Below the pieces are notes generated by a model. The model did no database searches. It saw only the letters and a program-made list of their open reading frames with translations, and was not told the origin of the DNA. The position numbers and the translations under genes were made by a program. From Rhizobium rosettiformans W3 (GTDB taxonomy: Bacteria; Pseudomonadota; Alphaproteobacteria; Rhizobiales; Rhizobiaceae): DNA of 64,000 nucleotides. The DNA is taken from NCBI RefSeq assembly GCF_004912135.1, contig NZ_STGU01000001.1:558001-622000 (forward strand), in the 5' to 3' direction. Below, piece after piece: positions 55,832-64,000 of the stretch; positions within the stretch are counted from its first letter, which is position 1; every line of letters begins with the position of its first letter.

Positions 55832-57121
55832 ATGTCCATGAAGATGAAACTGACAGGCGCGCTGCTCGGCGCCATGCTGTCGACGACGGCCTTCCACGGC
55901 GCCTTCGCCCAGGAAGACACCATCAAGATCGGCGTTCTGCATTCGCTGTCCGGCACGATGGCGATCTCTGAAACGACGCTGAAAGACGCGATGCTGATGC
56001 TCGTCGAAGAGCAGAACAAGAAGGGCGGCGTTCTCGGCAAGAAGCTCGAAGCCGTCGTCGTCGACCCGGCCTCCGACTGGCCGCTGTTTGCCGAAAAGGC
56101 CCGCGAACTGATCGAGAAGGACAAGGTTGCGGCTGTCTTCGGTTGCTGGACCTCGTCCTCGCGCAAGTCCGTTCTGCCTGTTTTCGAAGAGCTGAACTCC
56201 ATCCTCTTCTACCCGGTCCAGTACGAGGGTGAAGAATCCTCGCGCAACATCTTCTACACCGGTGCTGCTCCGAACCAGCAGGCCATCCCGGCCGTCGACT
56301 ACCTCGCCGAAAACGAAGGCGTCGAGCGTTGGGTTCTCGCGGGTACCGACTACGTCTATCCGCAGACGACCAACAAGATCCTCAAGGCCTATCTGATGTC
56401 GAAGGGCGTTGCCGAAGAAGACATCATGATCAACTACACGCCGTTCGGTCATTCCGACTGGCAGACCATTGTCTCCGACATCAAGAAGTTCGGTTCGGCC
56501 GGCAAGAAGACCGCTGTCGTCTCGACCATCAACGGTGACGCCAACGTTCCCTTCTACAAGGAACTCGGCAACCAGGGCATCAAGGCCGAAGACATCCCGG
56601 TCGTCGCCTTCTCCGTCGGTGAAGAAGAACTCGCTGGCCTCGACACGGCCCCGCTCGTCGGTCACCTCGCGGCCTGGAACTACTTCCAGTCCGTCGACAC
56701 CCCGGCCAATGCCGAATTCATCGAAACCTGGCACGCCTTCACCAAGAACGACAAGCGCGTAACCAACGACCCGATGGAAGCCGCCTATATCGGCTTCAAT
56801 GCCTGGGTTAAGGCCGTCGAAGCCGCCGGTACGACCGACACCGATGCCGTTCTCGACTCGATCATCGGCGTTGCCGTTCCGAACCTGACTGGCGGTTACT
56901 CCACCGTCATGCCGAACCACCACATCACCAAGCCTGTTCTGATCGGCGAAATCCAGGCCGATGGCCAGTTCGAAGTCGTCCAGGAAACGCCTGCCGTCGT
57001 CGGTGACGAATGGTCGGATTACCTGCCCGACTCCAAGGACCTGATCGCCGATTGGCGCAAGCCGATGGAATGCGGCAACTTCAACGTTGCCACCGGCAAG
57101 TGCGGCGGCAAGGGCAGCTGA
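55832..57121 (+). CDS. urtA: Urea ABC transporter substrate-binding protein
   Basis: Predicted 429 residues. A signal peptide (about 1-26, ending GAFA) precedes the UrtA fold with IKIGVLHSLSGTMAISETTL and the family motif LFYPVQYEGEESSRNIFYTG. It binds urea (and, in relatives, short amides) in the periplasm. The first gene of urtABCDE, separated from urtB by a 239-base stretch of palindromic repeats. Confidence 0.96.
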   Translation: MSMKMKLTGALLGAMLSTTAFHGAFAQEDTIKIGVLHSLSGTMAISETTLKDAMLMLVEEQNKKGGVLGKKLEAVVVDPASDWPLFAEKARELIEKDKVAAVFGCWTSSSRKSVLPVFEELNSILFYPVQYEGEESSRNIFYTGAAPNQQAIPAVDYLAENEGVERWVLAGTDYVYPQTTNKILKAYLMSKGVAEEDIMINYTPFGHSDWQTIVSDIKKFGSAGKKTAVVSTINGDANVPFYKELGNQGIKAEDIPVVAFSVGEEELAGLDTAPLVGHLAAWNYFQSVDTPANAEFIETWHAFTKNDKRVTNDPMEAAYIGFNAWVKAVEAAGTTDTDAVLDSIIGVAVPNLTGGYSTVMPNHHITKPVLIGEIQADGQFEVVQETPAVVGDEWSDYLPDSKDLIADWRKPMECGNFNVATGKCGGKGS

Positions 57122-57134
57122 TCCGCTTTCCTTC

Positions 57135-57300
57135 ACCTCCCCCTCAAGGGGGAGGTCATCGCGTAGCGATGGGTGGGGCGATCTTGTCGTTGGTATCACC
57201 CCACCCCGAACCTTCGGTTCGACCCTCCCCCTCTAGGGGAGGGTGTTCGCGAACCGCCATAGCGGAACTACCCCTTCTCCCCCGTTTGCGGGGAGAAGGT
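57135..57300. repeat. Mosaic of palindromes between urtA and urtB (RIME-like)
   Basis: At least three strong palindromes follow one another: ACCTCCCCCT/AGGGGGAGGT at 57135-57156, ACCCTCCCC/GGGGAGGGT at 57222-57244, and CCTTCTCCCC/GGGGAGAAGG at 57273-57299, with smaller ones (CATCGC/GCGATG at 57157-57171, CGAACC/GGTTCG at 57207-57221) between them. Rhizobial intergenic mosaic elements have this form. The hairpins would lie in the urt mRNA and may lower expression of the genes after urtA. Confidence 0.7.
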
Positions 57301-57360
57301 GCCGGCAGGCGGATGAGGGGCTCAAGAGCCCTGCCGCCCCGCCAACCCGGGGACAACAGA

Positions 57361-58965
57361 ATGCTTATTCGTTTCATCACACTCGCCTTTCTTTTCCTCT
57401 CCGTCGCTGCGCCGTTGATGGCGCAGAGCGACCCGCGCGCGCTCCTGAACGCGCTTGGAGACGCAAATTTCAAGCAGGCCGAAGTACTGATCGGACAGAT
57501 CGCCGCCACCGGCGATCCCAGGATTGTGCCGGCGCTCGAAGCCTTTGCCGAGGGCGACCTCTATGCCCGCAAATCCGATGGCGCCGTCTTCATCACCAAG
57601 GCGGCCGGCAAGAACCTCGCGGCCATCGATCCGCTGACGGGCGAGACGGTAGGCGAAGAGCCGAAGGGCGCCTTCACCAAGATCAAGGTCAACAACAATC
57701 TCCGCCGCGCGATCCGCTCTGCGCTTGGCGGGCTGACGCTGCTCAGCCCGGACCGGAGCGTGCGGCTTGCTGCGGCGCAGGCGGTGCTTCAGTCGCCCAG
57801 TGCCGAAAATCTCGATCTCGTCGAGGCGGCACTTGCCACCGAGCAGGACTCGGAGGTCAAGGCGCGCATGGAAGAGGCTCGCGCCGTTTCGGTGCTTGCA
57901 TCTGACCGGTCAGCGGATGAAAAGCGCGCGGCGATCGAAACCGTTGCCTCTTTGGGCGGCCGGGAAGCGGTCGGCATCCTGATGTCGGTATCATCGAGCA
58001 TCGACGAGAGCCTGAGGCCCGATCTCGACTCGGCCATCGCCGGTCTGGAAAGCCAGCTGATGCTCTGGGATGCCGCCGAGAATGTCTGGTACGGCATTTC
58101 GCTCGGCTCCGTGCTGCTGCTTGCGGCCATCGGCCTTGCCATCACCTTCGGTGTCATGGGCATCATCAACATGGCGCATGGCGAGATGGTGATGATCGGG
58201 GCCTATTCCACCTTCGTGGTGCAGCAGATCATCCGCACCAGCTATCCCGGGTTGTTCGACTGGTCGCTGGCGATTGCGCTGCCCGTCGCCTTCCTGATGA
58301 CGGCACTGATCGGCCTCGTGATCGAACGCGGCGTCATCCGTTTCCTCTACGGCCGGCCGCTTGAAACCCTGCTCGCGACCTGGGGTATTTCGCTCATCCT
58401 GCAGCAGACCGTGCGCACCATCTTCGGCCCGACCAACCAGGAAGTCGGCAATCCCTCCTGGATGTCCGGCTCCTTTGCGCTGGGTGGCATGACGATCACC
58501 TGGAACCGCATGTGGATCGTGCTCTTCTCGCTCACCATCTTCTTCGCATTGCTGGCGCTGATGAAACGCTCCGCCTTCGGCCTGCAGATGCGCGCGGTCA
58601 CCCAGAACCGTCGCATGGCCTCGTCCATGGGCATTCGCACCCCCTGGGTCGATGCCTTCACCTTTGCGCTCGGCTCTGGCATTGCCGGCATCGCCGGGGT
58701 GGCGCTCAGCCAGATCGACAACGTCTCTCCGAACCTTGGCCAGTCCTACATCATCGACAGCTTCATGGTCGTGGTCTTCGGCGGTGTCGGCAATCTCTGG
58801 GGCACGCTGGTCGGCGCCTTGTCGCTCGGCATCCTCAACAAGTTCCTTGAACCCTCGGTTGGCGCTGTGCTCGGCAAGATCCTCGTGCTCGTGCTGATCA
58901 TCCTCTTCATCCAGAAACGTCCGCGCGGGCTCTTCGCGCTCAAGGGAAGGGCGGTGGAAGCATGA
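57361..58965 (+). CDS. urtB: Urea ABC transporter permease UrtB
   Basis: Predicted 534 residues. A signal peptide (1-20) and an N-terminal periplasmic helical-repeat domain (about 21-220, HEAT-like and specific to UrtB) precede a LivH-type permease (about 235-530) with GVMGIINMAHGEMVMIGAYS. The ATG at 57361 is the first in frame after the repeat mosaic. It overlaps urtC by 4 bases. Confidence 0.95.
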   Translation: MLIRFITLAFLFLSVAAPLMAQSDPRALLNALGDANFKQAEVLIGQIAATGDPRIVPALEAFAEGDLYARKSDGAVFITKAAGKNLAAIDPLTGETVGEEPKGAFTKIKVNNNLRRAIRSALGGLTLLSPDRSVRLAAAQAVLQSPSAENLDLVEAALATEQDSEVKARMEEARAVSVLASDRSADEKRAAIETVASLGGREAVGILMSVSSSIDESLRPDLDSAIAGLESQLMLWDAAENVWYGISLGSVLLLAAIGLAITFGVMGIINMAHGEMVMIGAYSTFVVQQIIRTSYPGLFDWSLAIALPVAFLMTALIGLVIERGVIRFLYGRPLETLLATWGISLILQQTVRTIFGPTNQEVGNPSWMSGSFALGGMTITWNRMWIVLFSLTIFFALLALMKRSAFGLQMRAVTQNRRMASSMGIRTPWVDAFTFALGSGIAGIAGVALSQIDNVSPNLGQSYIIDSFMVVVFGGVGNLWGTLVGALSLGILNKFLEPSVGAVLGKILVLVLIILFIQKRPRGLFALKGRAVEA

Positions 58966-60131
58966 TTACCGGCTTCATCCTACGTGCACTCGAAGGCAAG
59001 ATCCTGATTGCTGCCGGCATCCTCGTGGCTTTCGCAATGCTCATTCCGGCGCTCAACCTGCTGATGCCGCCGGACAGCCCGCTGCATGTGCCGACCTATA
59101 TCATGTCGCTGCTCGGCAAATATCTCTGCTACGCGCTCCTGGCGCTCGCGCTCGATCTTATTTGGGGGTACTGCGGCATCCTCTCGCTCGGCCATGGCGC
59201 CTTCTTCGCGCTTGGCGGCTATGCGATGGGCATGTATCTGATGCGCCAGATCGGCTCTCGCGGCGTTTATGGTGACCCCATCCTGCCGGACTTCATGGTC
59301 TTCCTGAACTGGAAGGAGCTGCCCTGGTTCTGGCATGGGATGGACATGTTCCCGGTCGCCATGGCCATGGTGCTTTTCGTGCCCGGCCTGCTTGCCTTCG
59401 TCTTCGGCTGGTTTGCCTTCCGCTCCCGCGTCAACGGCGTCTATCTCTCGATCATTACCCAGGCGATGACCTATGCGCTGATGCTCGCCTTCTTCCGCAA
59501 CGACATGGGCTTCGGCGGCAATAACGGCCTCACTGACTACAAGGAGATCGTCGGCTTCTCCGTCCAGGCGGATGGCACACGCGCCGTGCTCTTTGCGCTT
59601 TCGGCGATCTTCCTGGCGCTCTGCCTGGTGATTGCCTCCGGGATCACCCGCTCGAAATTCGGAAAGGTGCTGGTCGGCGTGCGCGACGCGGAAAGCCGCG
59701 TACGCTTCCTCGGGTACCGGGTGGAGAACATCAAGCTCTTCACCTTCGTCGTCTCGGCGATGATGGCCGGCATTGCCGGAGCGCTCTTCGTGCCGCAGGT
59801 CGGCATCATCAATCCGGGTGAATTTGCGCCGGCCAACTCCATCGAAGTTGTCGTCTGGACGGCGGTCGGCGGTCGCGGCACGCTGATCGGGCCGATCATC
59901 GGCGCCATCCTCGTCAATGTCGGCAAGAGCTACTTCACCGGCGCCTTCCCCGATCTCTGGCTCTTTGCGCTCGGCGCGCTGTTCATCTGCGTCACACTCT
60001 TCCTGCCCAAGGGGATCGTGGGCACGGTCCAGCAGTATCTGGCCCGGCGCAAGGAGTTCCGCGATGCCGCGGACAAGGATGCGGCCAATACCGACGTGAA
60101 ACCCCAATCTGCCCCTGTGGCTGCGGAGTGA
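58962..60131 (+). CDS. urtC: Urea ABC transporter permease UrtC
   Basis: Predicted 389 residues with ten or so membrane segments. The LivM-type core reads WGYCGILSLGHGAFFALGGY and the coupling loop VLVGVRDAESRVRFLGYRV. Normal UrtC length. ATGA overlap with urtB; 4 bases to urtD. Confidence 0.95.
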   Translation: MITGFILRALEGKILIAAGILVAFAMLIPALNLLMPPDSPLHVPTYIMSLLGKYLCYALLALALDLIWGYCGILSLGHGAFFALGGYAMGMYLMRQIGSRGVYGDPILPDFMVFLNWKELPWFWHGMDMFPVAMAMVLFVPGLLAFVFGWFAFRSRVNGVYLSIITQAMTYALMLAFFRNDMGFGGNNGLTDYKEIVGFSVQADGTRAVLFALSAIFLALCLVIASGITRSKFGKVLVGVRDAESRVRFLGYRVENIKLFTFVVSAMMAGIAGALFVPQVGIINPGEFAPANSIEVVVWTAVGGRGTLIGPIIGAILVNVGKSYFTGAFPDLWLFALGALFICVTLFLPKGIVGTVQQYLARRKEFRDAADKDAANTDVKPQSAPVAAE

Positions 60132-60135
60132 TGCG

Positions 60136-60891
60136 ATGAGCGACAAGACCACGTCCAGCCTGCTCTATCTCAACGGTGTCTCCGTTTCCTTCGATGGCTT
60201 CAAGGCGCTGAATTCGCTCTCCTTCATCGTCGAGCCCGGTGAACTTCGGGCGATCATCGGCCCGAACGGCGCCGGCAAGACGACGATGATGGACATCATC
60301 ACCGGCAAGACCCGGCCCGACGAGGGCGAAGTCTTCTTCGACGGCGGCAAGGTGGATCTCACCAAGAAGGACGAGGCCGAGATTGCCCAGCTCGGGATCG
60401 GCCGCAAGTTCCAGAAGCCGACGGTGTTCGAAAGCCACACCGTCTGGGACAATCTGGAACTGGCGCTCAACCGCAAGCGCGGTGTGTTTGCGACGCTCTT
60501 TTATCGCCTGACGGCCGAGGACAAGGCACGCATCGAGGAGATCCTGGAAACGGTGCGGCTGACGCATCGCAAGGACGAGCTCGCCGCCAATCTTTCCCAC
60601 GGCCAGAAGCAGTGGCTGGAGATCGGCATGCTGTTGGCCCAGGAACCGAAGCTTTTGCTCGTCGACGAGCCAGTGGCCGGCATGACCGATGCTGAGACGG
60701 CGGAGACGGCCATTCTGCTAAAAGAAATCGCCAAGACCCGTTCGGTGGTCGTCGTCGAACATGACATGGGCTTCATCCGCGATCTCGGGGTCAAGGTGAC
60801 GTGTCTGGCGGAAGGATCCGTTCTCGCCGAGGGGTCGATCGATTTCGTCTCGAACGACCAGAAGGTCATCGAGAACTATCTGGGGCGGTGA
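60136..60891 (+). CDS. urtD: Urea ABC transporter ATP-binding protein UrtD
   Basis: Predicted 251 residues. Walker A GPNGAGKTT, the UrtD-type signature LSHGQKQWLEIGMLL, Walker B LLLVDEPVAGMTDAE, and the switch His in VVEHDMGF. A repeat element, not a gene, separates it from urtE. Confidence 0.95.
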   Translation: MSDKTTSSLLYLNGVSVSFDGFKALNSLSFIVEPGELRAIIGPNGAGKTTMMDIITGKTRPDEGEVFFDGGKVDLTKKDEAEIAQLGIGRKFQKPTVFESHTVWDNLELALNRKRGVFATLFYRLTAEDKARIEEILETVRLTHRKDELAANLSHGQKQWLEIGMLLAQEPKLLLVDEPVAGMTDAETAETAILLKEIAKTRSVVVVEHDMGFIRDLGVKVTCLAEGSVLAEGSIDFVSNDQKVIENYLGR

Positions 60892-60915
60892 TGGGATGGA
60901 AGTCTTGCCGTGCAC

Positions 60916-61074
60916 ACCCCCCTCTGCCCTGCCGGGCATCTCCCCCACAAGGGGGAGAGCGGCGCGTCGTTGACCGCTCGCTTCCCTTCAAGCTCTCAGA
61001 TTATCGCGGGGCTAGCAGGCTGGCTCCACTCTCCCCCCGTGTGGGGGAGATGTCACGCAGTGACAGAGGGGGGT
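60916..61074. repeat. 159-bp element with inverted-repeat ends between urtD and urtE (RIME-like)
   Basis: The left end ACCCCCCTCTG (60916-60926) and CATCTCCCCCAC pair with the right end GTGGGGGAGATG and CAGAGGGGGGT (61064-61074). Each end also folds on itself: TCTCCCCC/GGGGGAGA at 60939-60958 and at 61030-61050. This is the layout of a small non-coding palindromic element of the rhizobial RIME/MITE kind, inserted within the operon. Confidence 0.75.
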
Positions 61075-61109
61075 AACCCCTTGCATCAACCGAGCGAGGA
61101 GCTCGCATC

Positions 61110-61805
61110 ATGCTGACAGTCGAAAACGTCAATCTGCACTACGGCGCAGCCCAGGCCCTGCGGGGCGTCTCCATCAATGCCGAGATGGGCAAGATCACCT
61201 GTGTGCTCGGTCGTAACGGCGTCGGCAAATCGTCGCTGCTGCGTGCCATCACCGGCCAGCATGCGGTGTCGGCGGGGACGATCACCTTCAATGGCACCAA
61301 ACTGAATGGCATGGCGCCGTTCAACCGGGCGCGGACGGGGGTCGGCTATGTGCCGCAAGGCCGCGAGATCTTTCCCTTGCTGACGGTCAAGGAAAACCTC
61401 GAGACCGGCTACGCGCCGCTCGACCGCAAGGATCGCTACATCCCCGACGACATCTTCAGCCTGTTTCCGGTCCTCGACACCATGCTGTCGCGGCGCGGGG
61501 GTGACCTCTCCGGCGGGCAGCAGCAGCAGCTGGCGATCGGGCGTGCCATGGTGACACGGCCGAAGATCCTGGTGCTGGACGAGCCGACCGAAGGCATCCA
61601 ACCGTCGATCATCAAGGATATCGGCCGGGCCATCCGCTACTTGCGCGACACAACCGGCATGGCGATCCTGCTGGTCGAGCAGTATCTCGATTTCTGCCGG
61701 GAGCTCGCCGATCATGTCTACATCATGGACCGCGGGGAGATCGTCCATCAGGGGGCGGCCGAGACGCTCGATACGCCGGAGGCGCGTCGCCATCTGACCG
61801 TATGA
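61110..61805 (+). CDS. urtE: Urea ABC transporter ATP-binding protein UrtE
   Basis: Predicted 231 residues. Walker A is GRNGVGKSS, signature LSGGQQQQLAIGRAM, Walker B LVLDEPTEGIQPS. The family length is normal. GAGCGAGGAG precedes the ATG at 61110. The last gene of the urea transporter set. Confidence 0.95.
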   Translation: MLTVENVNLHYGAAQALRGVSINAEMGKITCVLGRNGVGKSSLLRAITGQHAVSAGTITFNGTKLNGMAPFNRARTGVGYVPQGREIFPLLTVKENLETGYAPLDRKDRYIPDDIFSLFPVLDTMLSRRGGDLSGGQQQQLAIGRAMVTRPKILVLDEPTEGIQPSIIKDIGRAIRYLRDTTGMAILLVEQYLDFCRELADHVYIMDRGEIVHQGAAETLDTPEARRHLTV

Positions 61806-61902
61806 TTTTGCAAGACAGGGTTGATGATTTATTAGCGAAGTCGGGTTGATGCTGGGGCCACGCGTGATATTAGACGCGCATCTGCGAACAGAAGGCACAT
61901 CC

Positions 61903-63030
61903 ATGACGACCAGCACGGTAATCCCACTCGTGCGGGCACGCGGCGTATTGCGCGTGGTCGCGGGGCTTTTCCTCCTTGGCGCCTCCAGCGCGGCGGCGCA
62001 AGCCGCGGGTTGCGGCACGCCGATCGAACCCGGCCAATACAGCCTGACCTTCCAGTCGGGCGGCGTCGAACGGGAGGCGCTCTATGTCGTGCCGTCGAGC
62101 TATTCGGGCAAGAAGAAGGTTCCGCTGGTCCTCGACTTCCACGGCTCCAACAGCAATCCGAAGGTTCAGCTCGGCCGCAGCCACTGGAACGAGGTCGCCG
62201 AGCGCGAGGGCTTCGTCGTGATGGCGCTCGCCGGCAGCCTGAAAGGCGAGTTGCCGGGCACCCATGCCTGGTATGTGCCGGGTGTCACGACGGGAGAAGG
62301 CGCGGACGAGTCCGCTGCCATCCGCGCGGCGCTCGAGATCGCCAAGGAAAAGCTCTGCATCGACGCCACCAAGGTTTATGCGTCTGGCTATTCCGGCGGC
62401 GGGCGGATGCTGTCGCAGTATATCTGCAATGGCTTCGGTGACTTTGCCGCCGCCGGTTTCGTCATGGGCCTGCGCGCTGGCACACCGGTCGAGGAAAACG
62501 GTGTCTGGCAGCCACGCAGGGAAAGCTGCCAGCCGAGCCGGCCGGTCTCCATCATCGCCTTTTCGGGCAAGAAGGATCACGTCAACCCGTTCGAGGGGGG
62601 CGGCAAGGCTTATTGGCGCTATGGCGGCGAAGTGGCGCTCAATCGCTGGGCCGAGCTCAACGGCTGCGAAGGCCGGGCTTCGCTGGAAACGGGCGAGAAC
62701 GCCGACGTCATGAGCTATGCCGGCTGCCGTGCGGGCACCAGCGTCGTCTCCTATGTGATTGCCAGCGCCGATCATGCCTGGCCGGCCCGGACCGTGCGCT
62801 TCCGCCTCGCCTCGAACGGCGACAAGGCGATCCGCGAGGTTGATGCCACCGACAGAATGTGGGAGTTCTTCAAGGCCTCGGGCGGCGAAATGATTGCGAC
62901 GGTCGCGGTCGAGAATGCCTGCGGCGACAAACAGAAAACCGCCGCGATCAGCGACGGCGGGCAGGGGACACATTGCACGCCATCCAGCAAACCAGACAGC
63001 AACGTGCCCGCGGTGTCGGGCGACTTGTAA
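61903..63030 (+). CDS. Secreted CE1-type esterase (LpqC / PHB depolymerase-like)
   Basis: Predicted 375 residues. A signal segment (about 1-34, ending AAQAAG) precedes an alpha/beta hydrolase fold with [11 protein letters not shown] (oxyanion region), the nucleophile Ser in ASGYSGGGR, an acidic residue in GKKDHVNP, and the catalytic His in SADHAWPA. Relatives are feruloyl or acetyl esterases and polyhydroxybutyrate depolymerases; the substrate is unknown. Six Cys in the mature part suggest disulphides. It lies between urtE and ureD, and its last 58 bases overlap the ureD start. Confidence 0.8.
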   Translation: MTTSTVIPLVRARGVLRVVAGLFLLGASSAAAQAAGCGTPIEPGQYSLTFQSGGVEREALYVVPSSYSGKKKVPLVLDFHGSNSNPKVQLGRSHWNEVAEREGFVVMALAGSLKGELPGTHAWYVPGVTTGEGADESAAIRAALEIAKEKLCIDATKVYASGYSGGGRMLSQYICNGFGDFAAAGFVMGLRAGTPVEENGVWQPRRESCQPSRPVSIIAFSGKKDHVNPFEGGGKAYWRYGGEVALNRWAELNGCEGRASLETGENADVMSYAGCRAGTSVVSYVIASADHAWPARTVRFRLASNGDKAIREVDATDRMWEFFKASGGEMIATVAVENACGDKQKTAAISDGGQGTHCTPSSKPDSNVPAVSGDL

Positions 63031-63791
63031 CGAAGTCGCTCGGCGGGCGCACGCGCATCGCCGAGCTCTATCAGGAGGGGGCGGCCAAGATCCGCCTGCC
63101 CGAGAGTTTCACCAGTGAGCTCGAGGCGGTGACGATCAACACCGCCGGCGGCATTACCGGCGGGGACCAGTTCGACTGGAGTTTCCGCGCCGGTCCGGGC
63201 AGTTTTCTCACTGCCACGACCCAGGCCTGCGAAAAGATCTACAAGGCTTCCGCCGGTACGGGCGAGATCACCACCCGGATCGAAGTGGGTGAGGGGGCTC
63301 GCATGCACTGGCTGCCGCAGGAAAGCATTCTGTTCAACAATGCATCGCTGACCCGAAGGCTGGAGGTTGACCTCGCGGAGGACGCCGAATTCCTCGCCGT
63401 GGAAGCGATCCTGCTCGGGCGCAAAGCCATGGGCGAGGGGATGAATGCCGGCCTCGTGCGCGACCGCTGGCGGATCCGGCGGGGCGGACGCCTGTTGCAT
63501 GCCGAAGAGCTGAAACTGGATGGCGACGTCGCCGGTCTAGTGGCGTCGCCGGCAGTGCTTGCCGGGCGCGTTGCATTCGCGACTCTCATTCTCGTCAGCC
63601 CGCGCGCCGAGGCGATGATCCGCCCAATTCGTGAGCATATCGCTGAAGAAATGGGCGGCGTAAGTCATTGGCAAGGCAAGGTTGTTGCCCGTATCGCGGC
63701 CCCTGACGGCTTTGCCTTGAGAAAAATCTTGATCCCGGTCATTTCGGCCTTGCGCGGGGGCGCGTCTGTGCCAAAAGTCTGGACTCTCTGA
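62973..63791 (+). CDS. ureD: Urease accessory protein UreD
   Basis: Predicted 272 residues. The N-terminal [20 protein letters not shown] and [12 protein letters not shown] are the UreD signature; GGITGGDQF and [11 protein letters not shown] are also typical. UreD helps deliver nickel to apo-urease with UreF and UreG. No ATG or GTG suits this end; a TTG at 62973 with AGGGG just before it gives the family N-terminus. This start lies inside the upstream esterase gene. ureA follows after 21 bases. Confidence 0.88.
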   Translation: MHAIQQTRQQRARGVGRLVTKSLGGRTRIAELYQEGAAKIRLPESFTSELEAVTINTAGGITGGDQFDWSFRAGPGSFLTATTQACEKIYKASAGTGEITTRIEVGEGARMHWLPQESILFNNASLTRRLEVDLAEDAEFLAVEAILLGRKAMGEGMNAGLVRDRWRIRRGGRLLHAEELKLDGDVAGLVASPAVLAGRVAFATLILVSPRAEAMIRPIREHIAEEMGGVSHWQGKVVARIAAPDGFALRKILIPVISALRGGASVPKVWTL

Positions 63792-63812
63792 CGATCACGG
63801 ATTGGAGCACGC

Positions 63813-64000
63813 ATGAATCTGACGCCGCGGGAAAAGGACAAACTGCTGATCGCGATGGCGGCCATGGTCGCCCGCCGCCGGCTGGAACGGGGCGTGAAGC
63901 TCAACTATCCGGAAGCCATTGCGCTGATCACCGATTTCGTCGTCGAAGGGGCGCGCGACGGTCGCGCCGTTGCCGATCTCATGGAGGCGGGCGCGCATGT
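63813..64000 (+). CDS. ureA: Urease gamma subunit (3' end outside window)
   Basis: The first 62 codons are present: [20 protein letters not shown] followed by [19 protein letters not shown] and [16 protein letters not shown], which is the UreA N-terminus. UreA is the smallest urease subunit of the UreABC enzyme. The ATG at 63813 follows GGAGC. The gene is cut by the window end. Confidence 0.95.
   Translation, partial: MNLTPREKDKLLIAMAAMVARRRLERGVKLNYPEAIALITDFVVEGARDGRAVADLMEAGAH

Overview
The window looks like chromosomal DNA of an alphaproteobacterium of the order Rhizobiales, most likely Rhizobiaceae (Rhizobium/Agrobacterium-like). The base composition is GC-rich. The window carries the alphaproteobacterial cell-cycle set chpT, ctrA and sciP, a 300-residue RpoH preceded by an alphaproteobacterial heat-shock promoter, an Agp2-type HWE-kinase bacteriophytochrome, tetrahydrofolate-linked sarcosine oxidase, and palindromic intergenic repeats of the rhizobial RIME type. 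I see no tRNA, rRNA, CRISPR array, insertion sequence or complete prophage.

Layout. 1-9.6 kb: the end of a GMC oxidoreductase, a ceramide-type glycosyltransferase with DedA and a small membrane protein, ung, an amine oxidase/aldehyde dehydrogenase pair, two small envelope proteins, a phosphatase and an EamA exporter. 9.7-20.3 kb: purA, a very large acidic single-pass membrane protein, an ABC exporter pair, rpoH, rluD, a TrmH-type RNA methyltransferase and a membrane coiled-coil protein. 20.4-25.3 kb: a cell-cycle cluster with eipA, chpT, a degenerate receiver, ctrA, fliJ and sciP. It contains CtrA-like boxes and a dense cluster of GANTC (CcrM) sites upstream of ctrA. 25.7-28.5 kb: a LuxR-type regulator, a DUF2793 protein and cysQ. 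28.7-33.7 kb: soxBDAG. 33.8-41.5 kb: a phosphoesterase, a Bcr/CflA exporter with a divergent TetR regulator and two palindromic operators, a soluble two-PAS chemoreceptor, and a dimethylglycine/sarcosine dehydrogenase-like enzyme. 41.7-47.3 kb: livHMGF, a small membrane gene, and livK. 47.5-55.6 kb: a sensory block on the minus strand with a LuxR-type response regulator, a permease-cysteine-cluster-hybrid-kinase fusion, a frameshifted DUF5680 gene, a bacteriophytochrome and its haem oxygenase. 55.8-64 kb: urtABCDE, a CE1-type esterase, ureD and the start of ureA.

How the genes work together. UrtABCDE imports urea and the urease operon that begins at the right edge hydrolyses it. SoxBDAG and the 808-residue oxidoreductase demethylate betaine-derived methylamines and pass C1 units to folate. 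LivHMGFK imports branched-chain amino acids. ChpT would pass phosphate to CtrA, SciP would restrain CtrA, and EipA, FliJ and SciP carry or adjoin CtrA-like sites. BphO supplies the biliverdin chromophore for BphP, whose gene it overlaps.

The most unusual gene product is the 1127-residue fusion of an NCS1-like nucleobase permease, a cysteine cluster and a hybrid histidine kinase, coupled to a LuxR-type regulator and lying close to the urea transporter. All functional assignments rest on reading motifs by eye; no database search was run.
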